NCBI GenBank assembly: GCA_963681505.1
Contig: OY811971.1
Coordinates: forward strand, 9,047,991-9,111,990
DNA length: 64,000 bases
Direction: 5' to 3'
Source: Eunapius fragilis
Taxonomy: Eukaryota > Porifera > Demospongiae > Spongillida > Spongillidae
Shown: positions 1 through 12,840 of the stretch, piece after piece
How the letters are laid out: each line of letters starts with the position of its first letter
Position numbering within the stretch: the stretch's first letter is position 1
Program-made: the position numbers and the translations under genes
Notes under the pieces: model-generated
What the model saw: the letters and a program-made list of their open reading frames with translations, nothing else
The model's database searches: none
Told to the model about the DNA's origin: nothing

Positions 1-984
1 CAACAGAATCACAGGTACTAGTTGTAATAAAAGTAGAGTAACCTTTTACACTATGTTCACATTGTAATTTATAACAGCTGCAACTATCACAGTTTTGATT
101 CACGCACTTTAAATAAACTAGTTCGGTACTACGCTTATCATTTTATCATTTTACACCCCTTGCCTTCTTTACTGTAAATTTATGCATAAGCATGCATAAG
201 CCATCTATATCAATGCAGCTCTTGGTTTCCCTGAAATAAAAATTACATATGCATGCAGACTCGCAAAGCAGCGTGCAAAGCAGCGAAGTTAAACCGCATG
301 CGGTACTATAGACACGACAGAACACATGCATACAGTTTAAAAAATACATTGCGTACGACTGAAAATCAATTGAAATGTGTAAAAGTGCAACTTGGCTTAT
401 ACAATGTGATTACTGCCGTTTTTCGACGATGATGAATTAAGGTTTCATCGGAACGGACCCCTTTTATATCGCCGCATTTGTAGCATCCAGCGAGCTGAAT
501 GATCTCTCACAAAATGCATCCAATGTCGTCTCAAGAGTTGTACTTTCACATTCCTGTTATTGAAAACAAATATACTCATCAGCGGACCTTTTAGTTTTTT
601 TACTTCCCCCAAAAATGGCCTAAATTTACCCACTTCACTCGCGGACGCGGTATTAATAATCTATACTCAAGGATGATGACAGAATTAATATCTTAATAAA
701 TTACAGAAATGTTTCAAATTAGGACAAGAGCCTTTCTGAACAATTACATTTGGTTCTGTGCGATAAGCACAGTTACATTTGAGATCGGGTGGTATACATA
801 TTATTATCGTTCTATTGGGATGCAAAGGACATATCATAAATCACCGAAAGGTATGGCCATATGAGTCTTAAATGCAGTTCGATTCAATGCAATGAGATAT
901 ATGTACCATGTATGGTGTATCTCATGCTTATGAGATCAATTAATAATAACCATCTGCTGCTTTTGATGTCTCAGTGCTACATCC

Positions 985-1345
985 CCGCTTAATCCTTTAC
1001 ATATTGCTTAATCGGGCATAGGCCTATTACCCGGGACAGCAGCAAAGGCAACAGAGTAAAGCAAATATAGGAACAATGACGCGAAGTGTGCAGAGTTGGG
1101 ATGGCGCTGCGTTGCAATGGTGGTGGAGTTTTATGGTTGTTGGGGCAAAGAGACGAGGCTGGCTTTGTCGCAGCTGGCCTAAAAACTGGCTGATCGAATA
1201 AACACCACAAATCCCAAATGCTGAACAGCCTATATGGTCGTCTTAACCTCACTTTGATTAGGTAGATTGCTAGACCATACATAGCAGGTCTCACTTTGCT
1301 TCTTGTGAGCAAGTTGTTCCGCATGATATTTTTGTCTAGCAACTT
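985..1345 (-). repeat. GC-richer module, first copy
   Basis: A stretch of about 360 bp with more GC than its surroundings. It is related to 11560-11945 in inverted orientation, including the shared words gttgggatggcgctgc and gcaaaggcaacagagta in reverse complement. The two copies differ by many substitutions and small indels (for instance extra bases near 11745-11760), so they are older than the big palindrome. Longest open frames are about 100 codons and lack any domain I recognise. Probably an old transposon or captured fragment carried by the repeat family. Confidence 0.55.
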
Positions 1346-2011
1346 TAAGGTGTTGCTAATAATAACTAATTTACAACAAACTTGATTTCTGGAACTATAA
1401 TTTGCATTATCATCTTATGACTAATGCAGTTCAGAGACGATTGCATAATAAATCATATTGTATCGTACTAAGCATCATGAATGTATGACAGAACTCAGTA
1501 CTATGTAAGTGATTTTCTATTGAGCTATGCATACTATGAGCTCTCGTCATTGAACTATGCCATACTCAGTTCGCACAGTATAGCTGTATAGGTTGGCACA
1601 TTGCATAGTTGACAAAAGCGCGTCGGACGTAACGGAACGTTTGTCTGTGTAAATTATATTTAAAATATCTTATTTTCATTCATCCAAATGTATTAACATG
1701 ATGCGTTCGCATGAGGTTATTACACTATATATAAGCTCAATGCTAGCATAGTATTCTGCTCTCTTGTTATATCCACAATCAACAACGTCAAGCCGAACTA
1801 CTAATGATTCATTATTACAGCATTATTATAATCTTTTAGAATATTATTTATACAGTAAAACGATCCGTTATGTACGTTTGAAATTCTTCATTGGATTATC
1901 ATGCATGATATTTCATTGTTCTAGCATGCTGATATGTGTATAGATAAACTGAATCATCATTAGAGTAAGCGATGCTTAATACTACGCAAAATGCTTTGTT
2001 CAGAGAAATAA

Positions 2012-2117
2012 GCAATGTGAATGTAAATCTCGGGCCTTCGCGAAAAATATGCAATGTGAATGTAAATCTCGGGCCTTCGCGAAAAATATGCAATGTGAAT
2101 GTAAATCTCGGGGCCTT
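2012..2117 (+). repeat. 39-bp tandem repeat, copy number differs between arms
   Basis: Unit of 39 bp beginning gcaatgtgaatgtaaatctc, at 2012, 2051 and (partial) 2090. The right arm has only two such units (29764-29830). The 39-bp difference accounts exactly for the change in position sums from 31842 to 31881. A loss or gain of one unit by slippage or unequal exchange after the palindrome formed is the simplest reading. Confidence 0.93.
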
Positions 2118-3280
2118 GGGACTGCATTCATCATAAGATGATAATGCATCATCTGTTTAAATTTATCAACATCTGAGGATGTGGTCATCCTACTGTAATA
2201 AACTGTTTTGTGTAATCTATCGTCATCATGTATCACGGCTTGGTCTATATATGATTATTATCGTTTAAAGCAAGTAAAGTAGATTTACATTGCGTCCGTC
2301 AATGAGAAAAGCACGTACGTTGCTACAGTTATGTTTTAAATAATCCATTTTGAATAATTAGAAGGGCTTCATGAGCATCTTGTTAAACTGTTTACAGCAA
2401 ACATACAATGTGTTGATTCCAGGAACCTTAATGATGCATTATTCATTATATCTCAACAAACACCTGTAGTAAACGAGCTATTATTGTTGATCCGAGAATT
2501 TAAATCGCATCATAATTCACAATGTAGTTGATCTAATACGGATCGATTTCAGGATCCATTGTAGTAGACGTGAGTTTTGAACAATGGTATAATGCATGCA
2601 ATGTTCTTGAGCTGTACAATGCGTGCAATGTGCTTTTCTATTGAGCTATACTCGGTGTGTGTATCGCCGGCAATACAGTAGTAGCATAATGGGATGAGTA
2701 CAACAACTATAAACAGATGTGGATCCAAGAAAAAAAAGTACAAATAATGCTGGTACAGATGGGCACAACGCATGGATACCTCTCGATTTATCGTTCTATT
2801 GATCAACAATAGAACGATAATAATACAATGTATATTTGCCGTTCGCAAAACGCATACGTTCTGCTATTCGCACAGAACAAATGGTAATTGTCTGAACAAG
2901 CCGGCTTGTCCCTAGTAACACTAAATTTGAAAATATTTCTGTACTTGTGAATGCGCTGTTTATAATACATAGCATTGTAAATGAGAAAGACATTGCATAT
3001 GCCTATACTTTTGCTATTCAAAAGAAAAGCTGTTAATCACATCGAACCTTGCAAAACATGGATCCTAACATGTTGATACATTTGGATGAATGAGAATAAA
3101 GTCATTATAGTGAAAAAGTCGTGATATATAATCATAACGCTTAGTTCCATGCTATAAAAGTCCAATGCTTAACAATAACCTGCTCTTTTGGAATTGGCAT
3201 TAGATGAGCATTATATTAATAATTTTGGCTTCATCAATTTTTTTGCGACTCAATTCTAAATTTAGAATATAATTTACACA

Positions 3281-3535
3281 ATGATACGAACCCTTGTACG
3301 TTCGACAAGCTTTTGTCAAAAAAACTATGCAATGTGCATCCTTTTTTTCATTCAACCATACTATGTGCTTTCGTCATTGAACTATTGCAATGTGCATTTG
3401 TCAATGAATCAATGGTATGTGCTTTTGTCAATGTGCTTAGTCATTGAGTGTTTTATTCATTGAACTATGGAATGTATGTTTGTCTAAGACAGTGCAATGT
3501 GCTTTGTCATAGAATTATTCATAAATATATGGTAT
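3281..3535 (+). repeat. Degenerate 26-bp-type minisatellite
   Basis: Imperfect tandem copies of a motif close to cattgaactatgcaatgtg followed by cttttgt, with spacing of about 26-40 bp. Similar arrays lie at 6650-6835, 10240-10450 (reverse), 12580-12840, 32160-32395 and 32590-32825, always after a conserved block containing taatttacac and a cgttacgt-like word. The array is thus a fixed module of the repeat family. Confidence 0.7.
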
Positions 3536-6500
3536 GCTAAGTATTTCGAAATTATTAAAAACAGATTCAACTGAAACAATCATAATACATCATTATATGT
3601 TCATTTCTCATTGAACACAGTACCACGAATGTTCATCGTGACTGATCATATCTTTCTGTATTTGCAATCTACTGGATCTATTATCGCAACAACTCCCTTT
3701 GGGATCGGCTAATAATTACAACCCACAGCAAAGTGTAATTCATGCATTGTACAATCTTTATGTGTTTACAATCTACTGTATTGAGATTTCCATTGTAATA
3801 AGCCACGTTACAAGATGCCTTGTCCAGAGAAAAGAATGCGCGCATAACCACAATGATTAGCATCGCCCACGACGTACAATGTTTAAACAAAAGATGTAGT
3901 ACTAAGCATCGAAAATGTATGCCCATGATAAACATCAGCATGATAGAAGACTGATATATCATTCATAAATTCTGCTATTCTCATTTAATGAAGGATCCCA
4001 AACGCGTTTACTGTTTCACTTTATACATAATTTCCTAAATGATGATAATGCTGTAATAATGCATCATTAGTAATTCGGCTTGATAGCAGTTATAAACAGC
4101 TGGTATCTCAAAAAGAGGAGTTATGCTAGCATTGAGCTTATCTATAGTAATAACCTCATGAATGAGCGTTGCTTTTTATAAACCAACAACCACGTTACCA
4201 ACGGTCATGGGTAATGATGGAGATAATGATTCATAAAGGTATAAGCAGTGAGATGCATTAGCATTTAATAATACAATTAGGAAAACACATTCAATGTGTT
4301 ATTTCAGATCGTTTGAAGTTCATTATAATCATCGCCGCACGGCTTGGATCAACAACTGAATAATAGCTTCATGGATGAGTCCAACAATATAGAGGCATGG
4401 ATAATTATACTTGGTACAGTTGAGCACTATGCATGTATCGCAACAGCTCCTTTGAGATTGGCTAATAATTACAAACCACAGCAATGTAACACCCTATTAA
4501 CAGTTTCGTCAAGTTGCCAATAAATAATCTTGTTGATTGGTTATTATTTTTAGTCTATGCAGCAGAACTGTTTACAAAGTGCTTTGCTCATTGAACGACG
4601 TAATGGGAGTTTAGTGTAACCCGTCGTCATCTTGTCAGGACTGTTATGATTGTTTAGAAGCATTACTGCGATTAAATTATGACGATTTGATCAGTCGAAG
4701 GATGACCACATTCTTATTTTTAAAAAGATGAATGAAATTGTGATCAATTGTGGTTATAAGCTCTGATCAATGCTTAGTTCAATTAGTTAACCGCAATGCA
4801 AGAGATGGCTATTAACTTCTAAAAACAATGTCGGGCGTTATTGTTCGGCGTCGGTTCATCCAGCGAAACTGCGAATGGATAACCAGTAATATGCATGCAG
4901 CCATTACTACATGGATAACTGTAGCAGAAATTCCGTACCGTATATGCTGTAGTGATGTATTTAGCCATTGCGTTAAGCCGAACTTCTTAATGTATCATAC
5001 ACAAAATAAAAAATGTGTATACAATGCGCATTTGCATGTACAATTTCAACTATTTTTTTGAATCGGCTGCTATAAAATACCAATGACGTCCAATTTTATA
5101 AATCATTTATCCTGTATTTAAATCTATGCCATTATTAATAATACAATGATAAGCTACTTTCGTCATGCTTAAAACAACAAAGCACAATGCTTGCTTCACC
5201 AGTGCTCAATGCAAACAATAACGTCGAGCCGTTTGATTCTAGGATACGAACAGCACATTGATAATTGCTAATGAAAGTGAAAAGCCACGCTTATTTTTCT
5301 GGATGATTATTTCAAGATGGAAATTCATTATATATCCCATTGATTATTTGAGATCGGTTAAAAAGTCAATATACTGCCAACATTGTTATTAGAACTTCAG
5401 TTATTAATAGGCAATGCTCTTATCATATTAAATTTAGCACTGTACGTTGGAGCTTTTAAACGCAGTTGTTCACGATTTCATTCATCTGATAAAATTAATC
5501 AATATTATATTAGCAATGTCCCCCTTGAAATACTAATTATAAAAATAAGCGTGGCTTTTATCTGTTAGATTGATATCAGTATTGCTTGCGTAATGAGCAT
5601 TGTTCCATCTCAAAAGAACAGTGGAAAAGTGGCACTGGGCTTTTTTGTTTTCAGCATGGTGAAATTTGCATTTCACAGTATCAATAATGCAATTGCTTAC
5701 AGGAAAAATGACTTAACGTTACTGGTAGTTTAAAACAAACAATTCAAAGGAATAGAAGAAATTATATATGCATGCATTGTACATATCCCATTATTAGTTC
5801 GGCTTAACGCAATCCAGCATAGTTGGAACTTACAGCATGTATATCACTACATTGTCCTTGTAGCAATGAACCATCAAATGAAGTATAACGAGCCATTCGT
5901 TGATTCGCATGATGAACCGTCGACGCCAACGTAGAACCCCAAAAACGATCTACGGGCGACATAGTTAATAGCCAATCAAAAGCATTGCTTTTATTGAACT
6001 AAGCATTGTGAGCGCTTTTAACCACAATCGATCACAATTTAATTGCTACGTTTAAAATATGTATGTGGGCATACTTCTACTGTAATAAACAATGTTTCGT
6101 GTAAAGAATTGGCATAACTTTATGATCTGTTACGATTATTACCGTGTAATATAGTAATGTAACATTTAAATAGAAAGCTAATTGCAAGTACAGTTCGGCT
6201 GCAATGCTTAAAATCAGTACTATTCAACAATTTAAATGTTATGAATCGATTAAATTATAATTGGCAGGCTCGTTTTATAATTGATTCCTGGCAATGATCT
6301 ATTATTATCATTCGCAGTTCGAGATTCACATTGCATACTTCAGTAGGCATATTACCGTAGCACTAAGGATTGCGTATGACGATTACTGAAATGATGATTC
6401 AGCTATCTATTAATTTATCAGCGTGATAGTAGAATGATAAATCATTATTCAATTAAGAATCTCATGCGTACGTATCGTTTCGTTTCACTGTTTTATTGCT

Positions 6501-6649
6501 GCTTCATTTGTAATTTGGCTTGACTTTGTTGTTAATAGCCAATCTGATTTACATACCGTATTAATAATAATTCATGCCGTATTAAAAATAATTCATGCTT
6601 TATCAATCTTAAAACAATGAGATCTTTACACTGTGAAACGATCCATTAC

Positions 6650-6835
6650 GTTCGACACGCTTTTGTCTATGAACTATACAATTTGCTTCACCATTGAGCT
6701 ATACTGAACTGTGTCATGTGAAATGAGCTTTTATCACTAAACTATACAATGTGCCATTGATAATAAATCGTTTTCTTCATTAAATAATGCAATATGCTTT
6801 TTTTATACAAGTGGTTTGTTACAGAACTATATATA
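6650..6835 (+). repeat. Degenerate 26-bp-type minisatellite
   Basis: Shorter and more decayed copy of the cattgaactatgcaatgtg array. It is followed at 6905-6950 by the block with cacagcagcatgaatgttc and actgatcac that also follows the arrays at 3281, 12580 and 32590. It ends at a run of ta dinucleotides near 6826-6838. Confidence 0.6.
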
Positions 6836-7144
6836 TATAGGGGATGGTAATTGTTTCGAAATGATTAAGAGCATATTCACCTGAATCAATCATAATGCAT
6901 AATGTGTATTTCTCATTGAACACAGCAGCATGAATGTTCATCCCAACTGATCACAGTTTAATACCTTTTATTAAAATATTGGATGTCGGTATGCGCCCAT
7001 TGCTAATTTTCCTTTTCTCTGAACTAGTCATCTTATGTGTAATGCAGTGGATTATAAACGCTACTATGCATGAATATACGGTTTCACATCGCTGCGGGAT
7101 GTAATAAGTGGGTTATGTAAAGGAGCGGTAGCGATACATTCATG

Positions 7145-7760
7145 CATAGTATCTATCTGAAGCAGCATTATTGGTACAATTTTATTTTTTCGGATCCATG
7201 TGTCATCTCATTATGCAAGATAAGGCCATGCATGCATTGATGACGTTGAAATGGACTTGTACTTCCAAGCAATGGAAATAATAAGTGGTACGTGGTTGTA
7301 CTATTAAATATTGATGCACATCACTGCTTTTACGATTATGAATCATTATTTAGATAAGTGACGTGGACTATCGTGGGAAATGGTTTATAAACAATAGCTT
7401 ATTGTGTCTTTCCTCATTGAACGAAGCAAAGGTTTCTTTCCTTCGGTAGCGATATAGTATTTATCTGAAGCAGCATTATTGGTACAATTTTATTTTTTCG
7501 GATCCATGTGTCATCTCATTATGCAAGATAAGGCCATGCATGCATTGATGACGTTGAAATGGACTTGTACTTCCAAGCAATGGAAACAATAAGTGGTACG
7601 TGGTTGTACTATTAAATATTGATGCACATCACTGCTTTTACGATTATGAATCATTATTTAGATAAGTGACGTGGACTATCGTGGGAAATGGTTTATAAAC
7701 AATAGCTTATTGCATGCAAGTGTCTTTCCTCATTGAACGAAGCAAAGGTTTCTACAAGTG
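7145..7760 (+). repeat. Direct tandem duplication of about 308 bp
   Basis: Two nearly identical copies start near 7151 and 7459, both with the block cggatccatgtgtcatctc and a later gtgggaaatggtttataaac. The few differences include tggaaataat versus tggaaacaat (7280s and 7580s). Both arms hold the same two copies with the same private differences (mirror 24121-24736), so the duplication came before the large palindrome. It sits close to the fold point of the nested older palindrome. Confidence 0.9.
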
Positions 7761-8675
7761 TCTTTCCTCTACATAAGCTCAACGCTACCATTACTCCTGC
7801 ACTTTTGAGATCGGCGATTTATAACTATTTGTAACAAAGTCAAGCCGAATTACTAATGACGCATTGTTGTAGCAATGAAATGTTTTAGAAAATTATTTAC
7901 GCAGTGAAACGATCCGTTACGTACGTTTGAGATTCTTAATAGAATGGAAAACCATAAATCATGTTTGATGCATCATTCTTTTAACATGCTGATATTTTTT
8001 TATTGATATGTTTATATAGAACTTAATCATCATTAGACAGTCAACGTCATTTACAATGCTACGGCAATATGCTTTGTTCAGAGAAATATGCAACGGGAAT
8101 TTAAATATCGCACTGCATTACAGATATACGATCATTATGCTTGGTGATTTTAAATCTCGCGGCCTTTACATATGATGGTACATTAAGTTTCAACATTTAA
8201 GTAAGTTAACAATTTTAACATGTTACTAATCAAGCCCATCGGTAATTATTTAATTCAAAATGGTTAAACTTGTTGATTGGTTATGATTTTATGCATCCCA
8301 ACATGTTGATATATGAATGAAATTGTGAACAATTGTGGTTGATATTGCTTAGTTGAATAAGTGAAATATTAAATAATTTAAACGGAATGCTTAGAGATTG
8401 ACTAGTAACTTCAAATTATTAATTCCAAAGGCATTGCGTTAAATAGAACTAATAATGTATCATACACGTAATGAGAAATGTACAATGCATGAATGTATAT
8501 TTTCTACTACTCGGCTGTTATAAACTACCATTAACGTCGAATGTTATAAATCATCTATCCTGCATATAAATCTATGGGATTATTCTTAATACTGTGGAAC
8601 ACAAAGCATCACGAAACTCCTTTCTTTAGATGGAAGCCATGATCTGCAATGGGAAGGGCCGATACCAAGAGGACG

Positions 8676-8722
8676 AACCTTTGTTTATGCAACCGACAAA
8701 CGTGCTTGCATAAACAAAGGTT
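8676..8722. repeat. 16-bp perfect stem-loop
   Basis: aacctttgtttatgca (8676-8691) is followed after 15 bp by its exact reverse complement (8707-8722). It lies inside a block (8609-8740) that shares its first part, including gatggaagccatgatctgca, with the block bordering the palindrome centre (15361-15395 and 16004-16040). Mirror copy at 23159-23205. Confidence 0.85.
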
Positions 8723-9742
8723 ATTCCAAGAAGAGAAGGGAATCATGGAGAGATTATATATGCCTTGTGCTTTCCCCCTTGAAATAATCATCCGGAATAA
8801 TAAGCGTGGTTTTCACTCTATTTGTAATAATTTATATGCAGTATAATGTTAATTAATACGGCTTTACGTCATTGATTGACGTTGTGATTATTTAATAGCA
8901 GTAATGCTTTGAAATAAACTGACAGATGATGGGTTAGATTCGTTCAATGAGAAAAGCATCTCTCTACAGTTCTAAATCATAACCAATCAACAAGTTAAAC
9001 TATTTTGAATCATTTGAATAAATTTAATGATTATTGATGGCAACTTGTTGAAACTGTTAATAGGGTGTTACATTGCTGTGGGTTGTAATTATTAGTCGAT
9101 CTCAAAGGAGCTGTTGCGATACATGCATAGTGCCCATCTGTTTACTAAGTACGATTTAATCCATGCCTCTATATTGTTGGACTCATTCATCCATGCCTCT
9201 ACATTGTTGGACTGCCTCTATATTGTTGGTCACATCCCGTTATGTTATTATCCGGTTTTTGATCCATGCCTTGATACGGTTGGAGATGATTAAAACGTAC
9301 TTCAAATAATGAATGGAATCTATTCAACGAGAATGCACACATTACTGCTTATACCTTTATGAATCATTATCTCCATGATTAAGAAAAGTTCCATGGGTAA
9401 AGGCTTATGTCTTGTCGCATTGAACGAAGCAGTGCTCATTCGTGAGGTTATTGCTCTATATAAGCTCAATGCTTGCAGTACTCCTGCGCTCTTATGAGAG
9501 CGGCTATTTATATCAAGCCGAATTACTAATGACTCATTATTATCATCTGTTAGCATATTAATTATACAGTGAAACATCAGCGCGTTACGTGCGTTTGAGA
9601 TCCTGAATTGAATGAGAATGTCTTCTATCATGCTGATATTTATGGATAACAGAATCATAATCATCATTACAGTAAACGTCATGGGGCGTACATTTACGAT
9701 GCTTATAGGGTACTATAAAAATAACTAGCAACGCCCATGACA

Positions 9743-9964
9743 ATATTAAATATAGCATGAATTAACAGCAAACGTAACAGCAAAGGCCGGCATTCACGTT
9801 GTACAATAAAGCAAAGGCCGACATTGACGTTGCATATTTCTCTGAACAAAGCATATTACGACAGATAAATATGCTACGTCAATGTCGGCCTTTGCTTTAT
9901 TCAGAGAAATGTGCAACGGCCTTTGCTGTTAAGTTTGCTGTTAATTCATGCTATATTTAATATT
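9743..9964. repeat. 222-bp hairpin element
   Basis: The stretch folds on itself: aatattaaatatagcatg at 9743 pairs with the complementary end at 9947-9964, and further in gcaaaggccgacattgacgt near 9811 pairs with its complement near 9880. The arms are interrupted by small indels. It is inserted within a module whose relatives elsewhere lack it (compare 3900-3960), which suggests a foldback insertion. Mirror copy at 21917-22138. No target duplication could be assigned. Confidence 0.8.
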
Positions 9965-10239
9965 ATTTTTAGTAATGATGATTTATGCGGGCATTCGTTT
10001 CTCTGAACGAGTAACGTGGCTTTTGGAAATCGCAATACAGTAAATTATGAACACAGAAAGATGCTAGAATTGTTTCACATTGCTGTGGGTTGTAATTATT
10101 AGCCGATCTCTAAAGTGTGGGACAGAAAGATGTGATCAGTCACGATAAACATTCGTGGTACTGTGCGCAATGAGAAAGCACATATAATGCATTAAGATTG
10201 TTTCTGCTTTTAATAAATACCCTACATTATGAATAGTTC

Positions 10240-10450
10240 TATGACAAAGCACATTGCATTGTTTTTAGATAAAAAATACATTCCATTGTTCAATGAATGA
10301 AACACTCAATGACTAAGTACATCAAAAGCACATATCATAGTTCATTGACATTTAAATGCACATTGCATAGTTCAATGACGAAAGCAATAGGGAAGCACAT
10401 TGCATCGTTCAATGACAAAAGCGCGTGACACGTAACGGTTCGTATCATTG
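10240..10450 (-). repeat. Degenerate 26-bp-type minisatellite, reverse orientation
   Basis: Reverse-oriented array with repeated ttcaatgacaaaagc and gcacattgcat words. It is the inverted partner of 3281-3535 in the nested old palindrome; the adjoining block 10430-10465 pairs with 3260-3300. Confidence 0.65.
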
Positions 10451-11559
10451 TGTAAATTATATTCTAAAAGATCTCATTTGATGAAGCATGAATTATTATG
10501 GTAAATACCCATAATGCCAATATCAAAAGAATGCAAGCATTGAGCTTTTATCGCATTGAACTAAGCATTATGATTATATATCATTCATTCAAACGTATCA
10601 ACATTATAGGATCCATTGTTATGCATGGTTGGATGCGCACAATTAACAGCTCAATAGCAAAAGTATATGCATATGCAATGTGCTTTCTCATCGCCTATGC
10701 TATATAGGTATGATGATAATAAGGTTATAAATACAGATGGGACAAGTGAACAATTACCATTTGTTCATTGCGAATAGCAGAAAGTACGTATTCTGCGATC
10801 GGCTAATATACATATTATTATTATCGTTCTATTGAGATCGACACCAGTAACCTCAAAGCATTGTGCCCATCTCTACCAAGCATTATTTTTTTTGTTTGGA
10901 TCCGTGTCTGTATATTGTTATTGGACTCATCGGATTATGCTATTACATTACCGGCTATACTCACACAGAGTATTGCTCAGTTGAAAAGCACATTACATAG
11001 TTCGCATAATACAGCTCAATAGGGAAGCACATTGCATAGATCAAAGACAAGCGAGTCGGTTGGGCCCTATACATAGACAAAGCACAAAACAGTTTATCAT
11101 ACAAGAGGGTCATGAATTTAGGAAGTTTCATTCGTCGGTCAATACACTTTTATACTGATGTAAGCTTCCAGCTAAGAGCGTTATCGCTATGAATTGAAAT
11201 GGTTGGAAAGTTCGATACTAAAATAATTCATGTATGCCTGTTAAAGCGTTGAGCAAATTGATCAATGCATTGGGCCTAATATCATTCAGAGAGATTATGA
11301 TTATTATAATGGAGCAATGTAAATTCTATATAGGCGCGTCTCAAACATTGTGCTTTTCTCATTGAACTAAAAACTTGTATAAGTCACAAAAGTCATATCC
11401 ATCTTAATACTGAAGTGTTGATGTTCTGTACATATCACATGTAACCTAGCACAGAAATGTAGAAATACTAGCAATGTGCTTTTTTCATTGAAGGAATCTA
11501 CATTACTAGTAGCTTTAATAATCGACCAAGCCGATGACGATAGGTTACAAAAGTACATA

Positions 11560-11945
11560 TTGGAACAAGAATACACATACCAAACACCTAGACAAAAACA
11601 TTGTCGGAACAACTTGCTCACAAGGAGCAAAGTGAGTCCTGCTAAGTATGGCTCTAGCATTGCACCTAATCAAAGTGAGGTAAAGACGACCCTGTAGGCT
11701 GTTAAGCATTTGGGATTTGTAAGTGTTGGTTCGAACAGCCAGTCGTGAGGCCAATTGGCTGCGACAAAGCCTGCCTCGCCTCTGTGCCCCAACAGCCATA
11801 AGACTCCACCACCATTCTAATGCAGCGCCATCCCAACTCTGCACACTTCGCGTCGTTGTTCCTATGTTTGCGTTACTCTGTTGCCTTTGCTGCTGCCCCG
11901 GGTGATATGCCCACTTCTACAATGTGTAAAGGGATGGCACTGAGA
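11560..11945 (+). repeat. GC-richer module, second copy (inverted)
   Basis: Diverged inverted partner of 985-1345 within the same arm. It contains the cluster ctgttgcctttgctgctg near 11878-11895 and a CCCGGG site just after it. Flanking modules also pair (740-985 with 11945-12190), which anchors the outer part of the nested palindrome. Overlapping open frames of 60 to about 100 codons exist on both strands, but their coding is not supported by motifs or by a conserved frame between the two copies. Confidence 0.55.
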
Positions 11946-12579
11946 CAGCAGATATTAATAATATGGTTATTAATAATTGATCTAATGAGCATACCATACA
12001 TGGTACATAAATCATTGTATACTACATTTAAAGATTCATCTACATACCTTTCGGTGGTTTAAGGTTATGTCCTTTCCATCTCAATAGAACGATGTATACC
12101 ATCCGATCTCAAAAGTACAGTAAGGTAATACATACGTTCTGCTTATCGCACCGAAACAATTGTAATTTGTTCAGAAAGGCTTTTCAAGGTCCCTAATAAA
12201 ACTATTAACCTGTCTCATCTTATATAAAGATTGTTTTTAAAATGAATGTGATGTTTATAATTCATAGCATGGGCAATGGGGAAAGCACATTGCAGATGCG
12301 CATAAGTTTGCTATTGAAAAGAAAAGCTGTTAATCACATCTAACCATGCGAATGCATGGATCCTAACACGTTGACACAGTTGGATGAGTGAAAATAAAAT
12401 TATTATAGTGAGAAGCCATGATTTATAATCACAATGCTTAATTCAATGCGATATAATGCTTGCATTACTCCTGAACTTTTGAGATTGGCATTATATTCAT
12501 GCTTCTGAAGTACTGAGATCTTTTAGAATATTTATTCATGCTTCAAGAATATAATTTACACTGGGAAACGATCCGTTAC

Positions 12580-12840
12580 GTTCGATGCGCTTTTGTCACA
12601 CTGAACTATGCACTTTCTTCTGTAAGAGCGAACTATCCAATGTGCTTTTCTATTGAGCTATACTACTATGCATCCGTCACTGAGCTATGCAATGTGCTTT
12701 TGTCAATGTGCTTTTGTCATTAAACTATACAATGTGCTTTTGACAGTCAACTATATACTATGTATTTTCTTCATTGAACTATGAAATGTGTTTTTGTCTA
12801 AAAACTATGCAATGTGCTTTGTCATAGAACTATATGTAGG
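12580..12840 (+). repeat. Degenerate 26-bp-type minisatellite
   Basis: The clearest array of the family: about eight imperfect copies containing caatgtgcttttgtcattga, with variants such as tgctttgtcatagaac at the end. It is preceded by taatttacactgggaaacg and followed by accatgaatgatcatcgtg, the same order as in the right flank at 32160-32930. Confidence 0.75.

Larger units (their letters stand above)
720..12190. repeat. Older degenerate palindrome nested inside the arm
   Basis: Within the left arm many modules recur in reverse orientation at mirror positions, with clear divergence. Examples: 740-1345 with 11560-12190, 2580-2850 with 10790-11000, 3260-3520 with 10240-10465, 3610-3860 with 9990-10180, 4360-4510 with 9040-9190, 4640-4680 with 8880-8910. 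Position sums run from about 12930 to 14100, so the fold point is near 6.5-7.0 kb and indels are many. This inverted repeat therefore predates the near-perfect one and was copied with it; its mirror lies at about 19691-31122. Confidence 0.75.

Noticed and set aside
3281..3535. CRISPR-like array
   Set aside because: Repeats are degenerate with no distinct unique spacers, and the genome is eukaryotic; it is a minisatellite.
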